From an uncultured Acidobacteriia bacterium (lineage in GTDB: Bacteria > Acidobacteriota > Terriglobia > Bryobacterales > Bryobacteraceae): a DNA stretch of 64,000 nt. The position numbers and the translations under genes are program-made. Location: contig CAIVPR010000085.1 of assembly GCA_903907865.1 (NCBI GenBank), positions 62,001 through 126,000 of the forward strand. Reading direction: 5' to 3'. The notes beneath the pieces are model-generated. The model made no database searches. It had not been told where the DNA came from and saw only the letters and a list, made by a program, of their open reading frames with translations. This document shows positions 6,451 to 14,835 of this stretch, in pieces; position 1 is the stretch's first letter, and every line of letters begins with the position of its first letter.

Positions 6451-9084
6451 ATGCGGCTTTCCACGGCGACGGCATTTGTCGCGCTCCTTTCCTGCCTGCG
6501 TTTGGCGGCGCAACCGGCTCCGGTCGGCGAGATCGAGCTCGGGTTGCGCAAGCTCAACGAGACGGGCACGGTGCTCATGATTGCGGCCCATCCCGACGAC
6601 GAGCGCACCAACATCCTCACGCTGTTTGCGCGCGGGCGGCACATGCGGACCGCCTACCTCTCGATTACGCGCGGCGAGGGCGGGCAGAATTTGATCGGGT
6701 CGGAGCAGGGGGCTGCTCTTGGGATCATCCGGACGCAGGAGTTGCTGGCGGCTCGGCGCATCGACGGCGCGGAGCAGTTTTTCTCACGCGCCATCGACTT
6801 CGGCTTCACCAAGACGGTGCCCGAAACGATGGAGAAGTGGGGGCATGACCGGGTCCTGTCCGACGTCGTCTGGGTGATCCGCCGCTACCGGCCCGACGCC
6901 ATCATTCTCGGTTTCAGCGGCACGCCCGCGGACGGCCACGGGCAGCACCAGGCGTCGGCAATCCTGGGCAAGGAGGCGTTCGAGGCTGCTGGGGATGCCT
7001 CGAAGTTCGCGGATCAGTTGAAGTTTGTGCAGCCTTGGAAGCCGGCGAAGTTGGTGTATGCGGGCGGCTTTGGCGGGGGCGGTCGCGGGCCGCAGGCGGC
7101 GAATGGCGCGGCGGGCGGCGGACGCGGCGGACGTGGGGGTGGGCGAGGAGGTCGGGGCGGAGGAAATGCTCCGCCTCCCACCGAGGCTGGCGCTGCAGCA
7201 GCACCTACATCGGCTCCACCCGCGGCTCCGATCGCGCCTCCCGCCGCGATCTCGACCACAGGTTACAGCCCGTTCTTGGGGTACACATTCGACCAACTGG
7301 CGTCGATCAGCCGCAGCCAGCACCGCAGCCAAGGTTTTGGCAACGTCGGCAACGGGCCTGGACCGGGGCGCGGCGGGGCTCCCGGAGCACCTCCTACTGC
7401 GGGCCAGGCACCCGCACCGCCTCCACCCGCACCGAATTACGTCGACATCTTCTCTGACATCGACCACTCCTGGAGCAGATTCCCGGGCGGCGCGGCGGTC
7501 GGGACCATCCTCTCCCGCGCGGTGAAAGAATTCGATCCGGAACATCCCGAGAAGACCATTCCGGCGTTGGGCGAGGCTCGTCCCCTGATGGCGGCTATTG
7601 CGGACCCGATCGCAAAGATCAAGCTGGCGGAGCTGGATGAACTAGTCGCCAAGTGCGCCGGTCTGTGGGCCGAGGCCCTGACACGGCAGGCGGAGGTTGT
7701 CCCCGGCTCCAAAGTCGAAGTGGCGACGGCGGTCTATTCGCGATCTTCAGTGCCGGTGGAGTTCCGGTCGGCGCGGGCGGAGGGCGTGTTCGCCGGACCC
7801 GAGATTGCGAAACTGGCGGCGCGGACGGGTGGCGGGGTGGCTGGAAACATCGAACTGCAGGTGCCCGCCGACCAACCCTACTCGCAGCCGTACTGGCTGG
7901 AAAAAGCCCCGGTCGGCGAACGCTACACCGTCGAGAACCAGATGCTGGCGGGGTTGCCGGAAGGGCCGGTCGAGCGGATTCGATTCAGCCTGACGGTCGG
8001 CGGCGTGCCCGTCGAGGTTTCCCGTGCCATCGAGCACCATAGCGCCGAGCGGGCCGACGTGGAGCGGATTCGGCCCCTGACAATTGTGCCTCCCGTGGCT
8101 GTGAATATGCAGAGCTTGGTGGCAGTCTTCCCCAACAGCGCCGCCAGGCAGGTGCGGTTGAGCGTGAAGGCGAATGTTGGCAAGGCGGAGGGGTCGGTGC
8201 GGCTGGAGCTGCCCGCCGGGTGGAAGTCCGTACCGGCGACCCGTGCCTTCGAGTTGGTTGCAGTCGGCGAGGAGCGCGAGTTGGCGTTCGACGTGACCCC
8301 TCCGGCCACGTCATCCACCGGAAAACTCAAAGCCATCGCGACGGTCGGGGGCAAGGATATTCCGGTAGGCGAGGCAGCCTTGAACTTTCCCCACATCCCC
8401 ATCCAAGTGCAGTTCCCGCCCGCCGAATTGAAGCTGGTGCGGGCGGACATCCAGGTGACGTCGAAGAAGGTCGGCTACATCATGGGCGCGGGCGACGAGG
8501 TCCCGGAATCGATTCGGCAGATGGGTGCCACGGTCGAAATGATCTCGGACGCCGATCTTGTGAAGGGGAACTTGTCCCGCTTCGACGCCATTGTGGCGGG
8601 TGTCCGGGCGTACAACGTACGGCCCGACCTGCGCGCCAACCATTCGCGCCTCATGGACTACGTCAAGGATGGCGGCACCTACTTGGTGCAGTACCAGAGC
8701 GCCGGCGCGGACGCGGCCAACATCGGGCCGTACAAGATCTCGATAGCAAGCGGCAACGGGTTCCGGGTGACGGTGGAGGAGGCTCCGGTCGCATTCACGC
8801 ATCCCGACAGCCGGTTGCTGCAGTACCCGAACCACATCTCGCCTAAGGATTTCGAGGGCTGGGTGCAGGAGCGCGCGCTGCTGTTCCCGACAGAGTGGGA
8901 CCCGAAGTACGAGACCGTGCTGTCGTCAAACGATCCGGGCGAAAAGCCGCTTGAGGGCGGCGAACTTTGGACCCACTACGGCAAGGGCGTCTACATTTTC
9001 AGTTCCTACGTGTGGTTCCGGCAACTTCCGGCGGGTGTTCCGGGAGCCTATCGGTTGTTTGCCAACATGCTCAGCGCGAAGTAA
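6451..9084 (+). CDS. Secreted PIG-L family deacetylase with Gly/Arg-rich insert
   Basis: A protein of about 877 residues. A signal peptide is followed by a PIG-L/LmbE deacetylase domain: MIAAHPDDE at about residues 43-51 supplies the zinc-binding His/Asp, and GHGQHQ is a later His site. These enzymes remove N-acetyl groups from GlcNAc-type sugars. The domain is interrupted by a low-complexity stretch (about residues 207-275, DNA about 7070-7260) of RGG repeats then Pro/Ala. The middle looks like a beta-sandwich, and the C-terminus (VGYIMGAGDEVPESI onward) resembles a class-I glutamine-amidotransferase fold. The start at 6451 has GAGGG upstream; ATG 6433, close to the predicted transcription start, is the alternative. 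The real substrate is unknown. Confidence 0.85.
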   Translation: MRLSTATAFVALLSCLRLAAQPAPVGEIELGLRKLNETGTVLMIAAHPDDERTNILTLFARGRHMRTAYLSITRGEGGQNLIGSEQGAALGIIRTQELLAARRIDGAEQFFSRAIDFGFTKTVPETMEKWGHDRVLSDVVWVIRRYRPDAIILGFSGTPADGHGQHQASAILGKEAFEAAGDASKFADQLKFVQPWKPAKLVYAGGFGGGGRGPQAANGAAGGGRGGRGGGRGGRGGGNAPPPTEAGAAAAPTSAPPAAPIAPPAAISTTGYSPFLGYTFDQLASISRSQHRSQGFGNVGNGPGPGRGGAPGAPPTAGQAPAPPPPAPNYVDIFSDIDHSWSRFPGGAAVGTILSRAVKEFDPEHPEKTIPALGEARPLMAAIADPIAKIKLAELDELVAKCAGLWAEALTRQAEVVPGSKVEVATAVYSRSSVPVEFRSARAEGVFAGPEIAKLAARTGGGVAGNIELQVPADQPYSQPYWLEKAPVGERYTVENQMLAGLPEGPVERIRFSLTVGGVPVEVSRAIEHHSAERADVERIRPLTIVPPVAVNMQSLVAVFPNSAARQVRLSVKANVGKAEGSVRLELPAGWKSVPATRAFELVAVGEERELAFDVTPPATSSTGKLKAIATVGGKDIPVGEAALNFPHIPIQVQFPPAELKLVRADIQVTSKKVGYIMGAGDEVPESIRQMGATVEMISDADLVKGNLSRFDAIVAGVRAYNVRPDLRANHSRLMDYVKDGGTYLVQYQSAGADAANIGPYKISIASGNGFRVTVEEAPVAFTHPDSRLLQYPNHISPKDFEGWVQERALLFPTEWDPKYETVLSSNDPGEKPLEGGELWTHYGKGVYIFSSYVWFRQLPAGVPGAYRLFANMLSAK

Positions 9085-9093
9085 TCGTCTGCC

Positions 9094-9606
9094 ATGACGC
9101 CGCTTCCCTCAATTCTCATCCCTTTGCAGGAAATTGGTGCCATCCTGGCGGCGCTGGTGATTTTCCGTTTGGTGGCGGGGATCACATCGCCCCCGAAGCG
9201 CCGCCTGCTGGGCGCCATGGTCAGCATCGTGGTCGCCGTGGTTCTGAACGTGTTGATGGACATTGTGGCGTCGAGGGCGGGTTGGTGGTGGGACTCGTCG
9301 AAGGAGCACTCGTACGGGCCAATGTGGGTCTACGTGGCTCAACAATTGCTGTTCAGTGGGTGCGGGGGGCTGATCGGCTGGCGGATCGGCAAGAAGTGGG
9401 GAATGGCGGCGTTCTGCGGCTATGCGGCGGTTGCGGGGCTGGTGGGGGCGCTGCGCGCTGGCATCGTTGTCGCAGTCAGCCCTTTGGCCCAGTTTGGGGA
9501 AGGACTTGGGCCGCGGGTGGCGGACGTAGTCGGGTGGATTGCGATCCTCTTCATCGCCCAGACGGTGATGGCCGTCATTGCGGGGCTACGGATCGATCCG
9601 GAGTGA
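9094..9606 (+). CDS. Hypothetical integral membrane protein
   Basis: A 170-residue protein with about four or five hydrophobic segments: ILAALVIFRLVAG, MVSIVVAVVLNVLMDIV, LLFSGCGGLIGW, AVAGLVGALRAGIVVAV and IAILFIAQTVMAVIAGL. I recognise no family motif. It starts 9 nt after the deacetylase gene and is probably co-transcribed with it. Its last 32 nt overlap the opposite-strand membrane protein gene. Confidence 0.7.
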   Translation: MTPLPSILIPLQEIGAILAALVIFRLVAGITSPPKRRLLGAMVSIVVAVVLNVLMDIVASRAGWWWDSSKEHSYGPMWVYVAQQLLFSGCGGLIGWRIGKKWGMAAFCGYAAVAGLVGALRAGIVVAVSPLAQFGEGLGPRVADVVGWIAILFIAQTVMAVIAGLRIDPE

Positions 9607-10429
9607 GGAAGCGGACGAGCGGCACGCCCCTATACGCCTGCGCGCCGAGCAGCAGGAACAGGACGAGGTAAGCTGCCGAACCGATCCAGACGAGCGGCAG
9701 AGTGGTGCTGTCCCCGAAGGCCCTTCGCAGGAGCAGTGCGAGGAGCGGGATGACCTGCATTGCGTGTAGTCCGACGAAATGGGCGATTCGTAGGTCGCCA
9801 TGCCCGGTGCTCCAGTTGGTGAAGGGGAGACCGGGACCGCCATCGGGACCGCCGACCGTATGGGCACCTGTGACCCGGAGACGCCCGGTTTCGCGCGCTT
9901 CCGCCAGTTGCCGGGACGTCGGGCTTGTCATGGCACCACCCGATGCCGAGCCGAGGACGGTAATCGTCATCCCCAGACGCAGGGCGGTGCCGAGGATTTC
10001 GTCGTCGAACTTCTGGACCCACAGGGCTGCGGCGAAGACGACCGAGGCCGCCCAGACCGCGGCGATTGCGAGCCCCATCATGCGGTAGATGACTGAATCA
10101 ATCGGGGTTGCTGTGTTGAAGTGGCTTGGGACACCGCGCGCCGCTTGGAACACCAGCAATACCATTTCGAGCATCAACAGCGCGGTGGTGGCGGTGGCAG
10201 CGAACGTGATCCTACCGGGCCAGACGGTGACGTACCCCTCTACGAAGGCCAGCGAAAGCAGGTAGGTGGCGATCGAGAGGGCGAACTTCGTCGGTTTGAG
10301 CCAGACGGGAGCACCTGTCACCATCCGGCGGTCGAGTGGGATGCCGAGGGCGAAAAGACAAAACAAAGCCAGCATGGCGAGGCCGGTGGCGGTCATCGCG
10401 GGGTCTGTGGAATAGAGCGTGGAGATCAT
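9575..10429 (-). CDS. Hypothetical polytopic membrane protein under TetR control
   Basis: A 284-residue protein with about eight predicted transmembrane helices and few charged loops. A Gly/Ser-rich loop (GSASGGAMTSP) sits in the middle, and conserved-looking His residues occur in STGHGDLRIAHFVGLHAM. I recognise no domain. Its start codon lies inside one of two identical palindromes in the promoter region shared with the divergent TetR gene, so its expression is very likely repressed by that regulator. A transporter or heme-related membrane role is possible but unproven. Confidence 0.75.
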   Translation of the reverse strand: MISTLYSTDPAMTATGLAMLALFCLFALGIPLDRRMVTGAPVWLKPTKFALSIATYLLSLAFVEGYVTVWPGRITFAATATTALLMLEMVLLVFQAARGVPSHFNTATPIDSVIYRMMGLAIAAVWAASVVFAAALWVQKFDDEILGTALRLGMTITVLGSASGGAMTSPTSRQLAEARETGRLRVTGAHTVGGPDGGPGLPFTNWSTGHGDLRIAHFVGLHAMQVIPLLALLLRRAFGDSTTLPLVWIGSAAYLVLFLLLGAQAYRGVPLVRFLTPDRSVAPQ

Positions 10430-10446
10430 GTTGACGGCGTCAACAT
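10428..10446. promoter_or_regulatory. Palindromic operator O1 (probable TetR site)
   Basis: A perfect 19-nt palindrome (arms ATGTTGACG and CGTCAACAT around one G) that includes the start codon of the membrane protein gene at 10429. An identical core recurs at 10464-10480. TetR-family dimers bind this sort of site, usually in their own divergent promoter. Confidence 0.75.
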
Positions 10447-10463
10447 TTAGTCTAGCCCGCCAT

Positions 10464-10480
10464 TGTTGACGGCGTCAACA
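10464..10480. promoter_or_regulatory. Palindromic operator O2 (probable TetR site)
   Basis: A perfect 17-nt palindrome, TGTTGACGGCGTCAACA, identical in its core to O1. The centres are 35 bp apart. It lies 20 nt before the TTG start of the TetR gene, which suggests autorepression as well as control of the divergent membrane protein gene. Confidence 0.75.
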
Positions 10481-10499
10481 TATTTCAATAGGATGGTTC

Positions 10500-11069
10500 T
10501 TGGCCGCAAAGGGGTATCATCACGGGAATCTGGAAGCAGCGCTGGTAGAGGCTGCGCTGGTGACACTGCGAACGGAGGGCGCGGAGGCGCTGACGCTGCG
10601 CGGGGTTGGGGCCAAGGTGGGTGTTTCCCGGACAGCCCTCTACCGGCACTTCGCGGACAAGGCGGCGTTGATGGCGCGCGTGGCGGCGGAGGGGTTCCGG
10701 CTCCTGGCAGCGGCGCTGGCGTCCGTTTCCGGGGGCCCCCTGGGCGATATGGGTGAGGCCTACGTTCGTTTCGCGTTGGAAAATGAGGGGCACTACCGCG
10801 CGATGTTCGGGCGCGTGGCGAACGAGTGGTGCCACTATCCCGAACTCTTGGAGGATGGCGGACGGGCATTCGGGGTACTCCTCGATGCCGTGGTGCACGG
10901 GCAGGCGCAAGGCCGACTAGTCCAAGGAGATCCGGTGGGCATGGCGCGGGTGCTGTGGGCGTCGATGCACGGCGTGGCCATGCTCACGATGGACGGGCAT
11001 TTGTCGGTCGAGGACGGTGTGACTGCGCTAGCGGCGGGGTACCTGAAAACAGGAATCGGGACGCCATGA
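10500..11069 (+). CDS. TetR/AcrR family transcriptional regulator
   Basis: A 189-residue repressor. The N-terminal helix-turn-helix is clear: GYHHGNLEAALVEAALVTL, ALTLRGVGAKVGVSRTALYRHF and DKAALM. The C-terminal ligand domain resembles the WHG (TetR_C_13) type, with FALENEGHYRAMFG. The start is TTG at 10500, with AGGATGG just upstream (10490-10496); no ATG in this frame fits the family's N-terminus. It faces a membrane protein gene across two identical palindromes, so it probably represses that gene and itself. Its stop overlaps the start of bpt (ATGA). Confidence 0.9.
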   Translation: MAAKGYHHGNLEAALVEAALVTLRTEGAEALTLRGVGAKVGVSRTALYRHFADKAALMARVAAEGFRLLAAALASVSGGPLGDMGEAYVRFALENEGHYRAMFGRVANEWCHYPELLEDGGRAFGVLLDAVVHGQAQGRLVQGDPVGMARVLWASMHGVAMLTMDGHLSVEDGVTALAAGYLKTGIGTP

Positions 11070-11854
11070 CGGAAGTGTTCCGGATGGTGGATAACCCGAG
11101 GGAGTGCGCGTACCTGCCGGACCAGCAATCGTCGATGGACTACCGAGTGGTGGCGGACGTCAGCGCGGGGGAGTACCTTGACCTGCTGGAGCGGGGATAC
11201 AGGAGGTTCGGGCGGTACATCTTCCGCCCCGCCTGCCATACCTGCCGGGAATGCCGGAGTTTACGGATTCCGGTCCGGGAGTTCGAGCCCACGGCGTCGC
11301 ACCGGCGGGTGCTGCGGGCGAACTCCGGGGTGCGGGTGGAACTGCAGCCGCTTTACGCCACGATGGAGCACCTGGCGATCTTCAACCGATACCACGATTT
11401 CATGGCGGGATTCCGGGGGTGGCGACACAAAACCACGACCGGACGGGAGTACATTGACGATTTCGTGGTGGACCCGTTCGAGGCCGAAACGGACGCCTGC
11501 GGCTGGCAGTGGCTGTACTTCGAGGGCGACCGTCTGATGGGCGTGTCCCTGATGGACGAGGTGCAGATCCCGGGCACGCCGGGCGCCGTGTCGCTGGTCT
11601 ATTGCTACTACGATCCCGATTGGCGACCTCGCTCGCCGGGGACGTTCGCGATCTTGAACCAGTTGGCGTATGCTCGGGACGTCGGGGCGGAGTACGCGTA
11701 CTTTGGGTATTGGGTCGAGGGCTGCCAGTCGTTGAACTACAAAGGGAGGTATCGGCCTTCGGAAGTGTTGGATTGGCCGGTAGAGGAGGGTGGTTTGGCG
11801 GAGTGGCGGCGGCGGGGAGCTAGTTCTCCGACGGTCGTTCCACATGGTCGATGA
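11066..11854 (+). CDS. bpt: Aspartate/glutamate leucyltransferase (Bpt)
   Basis: A 262-residue aminoacyl-tRNA-protein transferase. Bpt adds Leu from Leu-tRNA to N-terminal Asp or Glu, making a substrate for the ClpS/ClpAP N-end-rule pathway. The N-terminal Cys cluster (ECAYLPDQ, then FRPACHTCRECRSLRIPV) and the C-terminal SLVYCYYDPDW, GTFAILNQ and YAYFGYWVEGCQSLNYKGRY are family signatures. The ATG at 11066 overlaps the TetR stop by 4 nt, which explains the lack of its own promoter. Its 3' end overlaps the opposite-strand DUF3738 gene by 35 nt. Confidence 0.93.
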   Translation: MTEVFRMVDNPRECAYLPDQQSSMDYRVVADVSAGEYLDLLERGYRRFGRYIFRPACHTCRECRSLRIPVREFEPTASHRRVLRANSGVRVELQPLYATMEHLAIFNRYHDFMAGFRGWRHKTTTGREYIDDFVVDPFEAETDACGWQWLYFEGDRLMGVSLMDEVQIPGTPGAVSLVYCYYDPDWRPRSPGTFAILNQLAYARDVGAEYAYFGYWVEGCQSLNYKGRYRPSEVLDWPVEEGGLAEWRRRGASSPTVVPHGR

Positions 11855-12623
11855 CGGGAGTCTTGAGAGTCGCCCGCGCGGATTCCAGCTTGAGACCTAA
11901 TTGCTCCCGCAGCGCGCCGAGGAAGTCCGGAGCATCCTCGGCGTCCGGCTTGCTCGACCAATCCAGGAGGAAGTCGTAGCGGCCTTCGAGTCCTGTCTGG
12001 TCCACCACGGGACGGTCCAACTGTCCCAGTCCGGGCAGCGAGGCCGCGAAGAGCGGCAACGTTGTATTCCGCGAACCGGCCCGACGCAGTCCGGCGGGAG
12101 TCATGTTCAAGGCCTGTACGTCGCACCTGTCGGGGAATATGTCCGGGGTTGGCTGGGAGTCGCAGGCGGGGCCCTCAGCGTGAGAGCGCAATTTTGGTCC
12201 GGGCTTGCCGGGCCGGATCAATCTCAGGGCGAGTACCGGCACTTCACGGTCTTCGAAATGGATTTGCAGGTGGAAACGGTCGGCGAGCAGCGACTGGATC
12301 ATAGCTCGCATCTGGTCCTTGGTGGGATTCCCTTGAGCACGGGCTTCGATGCGGAAACGGTCGGAGCCGATCCAGCTTGGAAGGTGGGCCAGCATGGCCT
12401 CGGTCTGGGCGGGTGTCAACGGAAGCTTGTAGGCGAAGCGGATGTTAGTCGTGAGCGGAAAGTCGGCCGAGAACCGACCCCCGACAGGGCCGTAGGCATC
12501 GCCAGCGTCCAACGGGAAGTTTGGAGGAGTGAATGCGCCTTTGTCGGCATGCACCGAGGCCACCTCGAACTGCTGACAACAGGTCGTCGAGGCCGCAAGG
12601 AGCAGCAGCCCAAGGGCTCTCAC
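11820..12623 (-). CDS. DUF3738 (TIGR03435) protein, Acidobacteria-type
   Basis: A 267-residue protein with a short signal peptide followed directly by QQFEVASVHADKG, the diagnostic start of TIGR03435/DUF3738. Later family motifs are NIRFAYKL, ADRFHLQIHFEDREVPVLAL and VVDQTGLEGRYDFLLDW. The family is greatly expanded in Solibacter-like acidobacteria, and its function is unknown. It is probably secreted or envelope-bound. It overlaps the upstream membrane protein gene by 4 nt, so it is the last gene of that operon. Its 3' end overlaps bpt by 35 nt. Confidence 0.9.
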   Translation of the reverse strand: MRALGLLLLAASTTCCQQFEVASVHADKGAFTPPNFPLDAGDAYGPVGGRFSADFPLTTNIRFAYKLPLTPAQTEAMLAHLPSWIGSDRFRIEARAQGNPTKDQMRAMIQSLLADRFHLQIHFEDREVPVLALRLIRPGKPGPKLRSHAEGPACDSQPTPDIFPDRCDVQALNMTPAGLRRAGSRNTTLPLFAASLPGLGQLDRPVVDQTGLEGRYDFLLDWSSKPDAEDAPDFLGALREQLGLKLESARATLKTPVIDHVERPSEN

Positions 12624-13135
12624 TGCCGCACTACCGCCTGCGCCACAGGCTTGTCCCGGTCACCCTCATAGTAGGCAATCCACCGGCCCATGGACATGAT
12701 ACCCAGCCAGATCGCAAGGGAGAGGTAAGCTGCCAGCTTGGCCGTACCGGGCCTCGGCTCTGCGCCGCCGTAGACCGATCTCCTGAACGCCAGCGCATGT
12801 ACCGCCACACAAAACAGCAGTAGTATCTTGATCTGGAAATAAGGATTCGGGGCGTACTGTTCGGCCTTCGACCCAGCTAGTAGCAGTCCGCAGGTGACCA
12901 TGACGACGAATCCGAGCTGTTTCCACGGTCGCAGGCCCCGGATCACGTCGGCGGCGGGCACGTCGCGCAGGATCAGGCCGAGCAGGCGGAGGTCGGTAAC
13001 CAGTATCAGGCCGCCGAAGAAGGCGATCATCGTCAGGTGCAAGGACATGATGATCGGGTAGGCGAGGGCGGATTCGCGCAGGTCGGTGGCCCAGCCGGAG
13101 AATTGGATCGCGTGGGTGATTTCGGCGATGTTCAT
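12620..13135 (-). CDS. DUF6644-like integral membrane protein
   Basis: A 171-residue protein with about four or five transmembrane segments. Motifs include SLHLTMIAFFGGLILVTDLRLL, with the His-helix and LRLLG pattern I associate with DUF6644, and LGFVVMVTCGLLLAGSK. The next gene upstream (13158-13592) encodes the same fold, so the two may form a hetero-oligomer. The stop overlaps the start of the DUF3738 gene by 4 nt. Function is unknown; the intramembrane His residues could bind heme, but this is speculation. Confidence 0.72.
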   Translation of the reverse strand: MNIAEITHAIQFSGWATDLRESALAYPIIMSLHLTMIAFFGGLILVTDLRLLGLILRDVPAADVIRGLRPWKQLGFVVMVTCGLLLAGSKAEQYAPNPYFQIKILLLFCVAVHALAFRRSVYGGAEPRPGTAKLAAYLSLAIWLGIMSMGRWIAYYEGDRDKPVAQAVVRQ

Positions 13136-13157
13136 GGTTTTCCCCTACACTCTTTCC

Positions 13158-13592
13158 CTACACAAAGGCGATGAAGATCGCGGAAAAGACCAGCGAGGCC
13201 CAAATCAGCAGGGAAACCACAGCCGCCAGCGTTCCCCGCCCCGCCTGGACGGCTCGTTTGTGCAGGGTGTAGTGGTAGACGAGGCCAGCGAGCAGCAAGG
13301 CCATCTTCGCTTGGAACGACTCGTTGTGGAGGTACAGCACCGGGTCCGTGGTGAAGATGACCATGCCCGTAAGGATGACGAGGACGAAGCCGATCAAGGT
13401 CCATACTTCGGTTTCCCGCGAGAGTTGGGCTGCGCTGCGACCGGGAATCCCGGTACCCAGCAGCCTCAAATCGACGGCGACAATGGTGCCGATGGCCATC
13501 GCCATGGAGGCGACGTGGACGCATTCGGTCAAGGGAAACGCCCACTCGTTATTGTTGAGGGGGTTGGTGGCGGGATCGTAGGCGAGTAGCAC
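13158..13592 (-). CDS. DUF6644-like integral membrane protein (paralogue)
   Basis: A 144-residue protein starting at GTG 13592, with PLTECVHVASMAMAIGTIVA, VDLRLLGTG, FVLVILTGMVIFTTDP and QAKMALLLAGLVYHYTL. It resembles its downstream neighbour in the order of the His-helix, LRLLG motif and later helices. It starts 21 nt after the secreted-protein gene at 13614-14726 and lies 22 nt before the next gene, so a single operon of four genes is likely. Function is unknown. Confidence 0.72.
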   Translation of the reverse strand: MLLAYDPATNPLNNNEWAFPLTECVHVASMAMAIGTIVAVDLRLLGTGIPGRSAAQLSRETEVWTLIGFVLVILTGMVIFTTDPVLYLHNESFQAKMALLLAGLVYHYTLHKRAVQAGRGTLAAVVSLLIWASLVFSAIFIAFV

Positions 13593-13613
13593 TGTTGTAT
13601 CCTGGCGGTGTCT

Positions 13614-14726
13614 TTAGGGCTTCTTCGGGGCGACTGGCGGATCCTCTGCCTTTTGGTCGTCGGGCAGCGTGGCTTCGTCGCTGGTGTCGAACTTGATGGT
13701 CGCGTCGGCAGCGTACTTCTGGTACTTGCGGAATTCGATTTCATTGCGGCTGCCGTAACGTCCGGCGCGGCTCTGGACCGACGAGTAGAGCGGGAGCAGG
13801 TGCGGCTGACCGCTGATGTCGACGAAATCGTAGTCGACCACCTGGTGGATCTCCTGGACGGGAAAGCCTTCGGGCATGTCGGGCTCGATGGTCAGGCGGG
13901 TGATCACGTTGAGGCCCTTTTCGACGTAAACCAAGCCGTGGTAGCCGGGGACGGCCTGCTCCTTCTTCTCGTAGTCGACGCTGTAGTGGGAGTTGCGCTG
14001 CAGGACGGCGTAGCGGAACACGTAGCAGAGCTTCTTGCGCAGGGTGCCCCAGTGGTCCCAGACCATGATGGCGTCGGTCTGCGGCTCGAAGACGTCGCGC
14101 AGGAGGCTGCCGAACTCGCCGCGCGAAATGGAGCCGCCGAGCGACTCCCAAGTCTTGCCGATCATCGAATTGTCATTGACCGTAATGGGCTCGTACTTTT
14201 CCTTCTGTTCGAAGTAGCTGAGCTTTTCCACGATGCGGTCGGAAGGAGTCCAAGCGCCCTTGCTGCCCGGCTGGAAGTGTGCGTCCACCATGCGGCGGGT
14301 GAGCTGGAGGCAGATAAAGTTGGGCAGCGATTTGGCGTAGTTGAGGGCGTAGTCGCGGATTTCGGCGAGGATCTTCTCCTGGTCGGCCTGGGACGGCGGG
14401 GGCGGAGGTACGTACACAGGGGCGCTAGCCACCGGTTTGGGGGGTGCTGCGGCGAGCTTGGCGGACTGGTCCGCGAGTTTTGTCAGTGCCGCAACCGTTT
14501 TCGGCCCCGCGCCCATGCGGCGAAGGTCCTCGACAACCTTGTCGTCCAGCTTGTCCGTCATGCGGACTTGGGCCAAGTACGCGGCGACATCCTTGTCCGG
14601 AAGCTTCTGTTCCACCGAGGACTTGATGAATTCGACGAGCTTGGCCGACGCGAGAGGCTGCTGCGCCGGGCACACCATGGCGAAAAGGCAGGCCAACAAC
14701 GCCGACCGGAGGATGACAAACCGCAT
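13614..14726 (-). CDS. Secreted hypothetical protein, Acidobacteria-type
   Basis: A 370-residue protein. It has a signal peptide (MRFVILRSALLACLFAMVCP) and a helical N-terminal region with KLDDKVVEDLRRMGAGPKTV. A proline linker (PPPPPSQ) leads to a mixed alpha/beta domain with SLPNFICLQLTRR and VFEPQTDAIMVWDHWG, and the tail is Lys/Pro-rich. The C-terminal domain resembles secreted proteins common in acidobacterial genomes, but I cannot name a Pfam family. It heads the reverse-strand run of four genes ending at 11820. Confidence 0.72.
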   Translation of the reverse strand: MRFVILRSALLACLFAMVCPAQQPLASAKLVEFIKSSVEQKLPDKDVAAYLAQVRMTDKLDDKVVEDLRRMGAGPKTVAALTKLADQSAKLAAAPPKPVASAPVYVPPPPPSQADQEKILAEIRDYALNYAKSLPNFICLQLTRRMVDAHFQPGSKGAWTPSDRIVEKLSYFEQKEKYEPITVNDNSMIGKTWESLGGSISRGEFGSLLRDVFEPQTDAIMVWDHWGTLRKKLCYVFRYAVLQRNSHYSVDYEKKEQAVPGYHGLVYVEKGLNVITRLTIEPDMPEGFPVQEIHQVVDYDFVDISGQPHLLPLYSSVQSRAGRYGSRNEIEFRKYQKYAADATIKFDTSDEATLPDDQKAEDPPVAPKKP

Positions 14727-14785
14727 GTTTCTATTGTCGCACCGGAAAACTGAAAGGTTTCCTCAACTTGGGGTCGAAGGTTGGC

Positions 14786-14813
14786 TAAAGTTTATCGCCC
14801 ATCCTGCCGATAA
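14786..14813 (+). promoter_or_regulatory. Sigma-28 (FliA)-like promoter
   Basis: TAAAGTTT (14786-14793), 12 nt, GCCGATAA (14806-14813). Both boxes match the enterobacterial FliA consensus (TAAAGTTT-N11-GCCGATAA) exactly, with the spacer one base longer. The same N12 spacing recurs at 33813-33840 and 34044-34071. It points at the small membrane protein gene at 14836. Confidence 0.7.
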
Positions 14814-14835
14814 GACATTCAAGGACGGTGAACAA

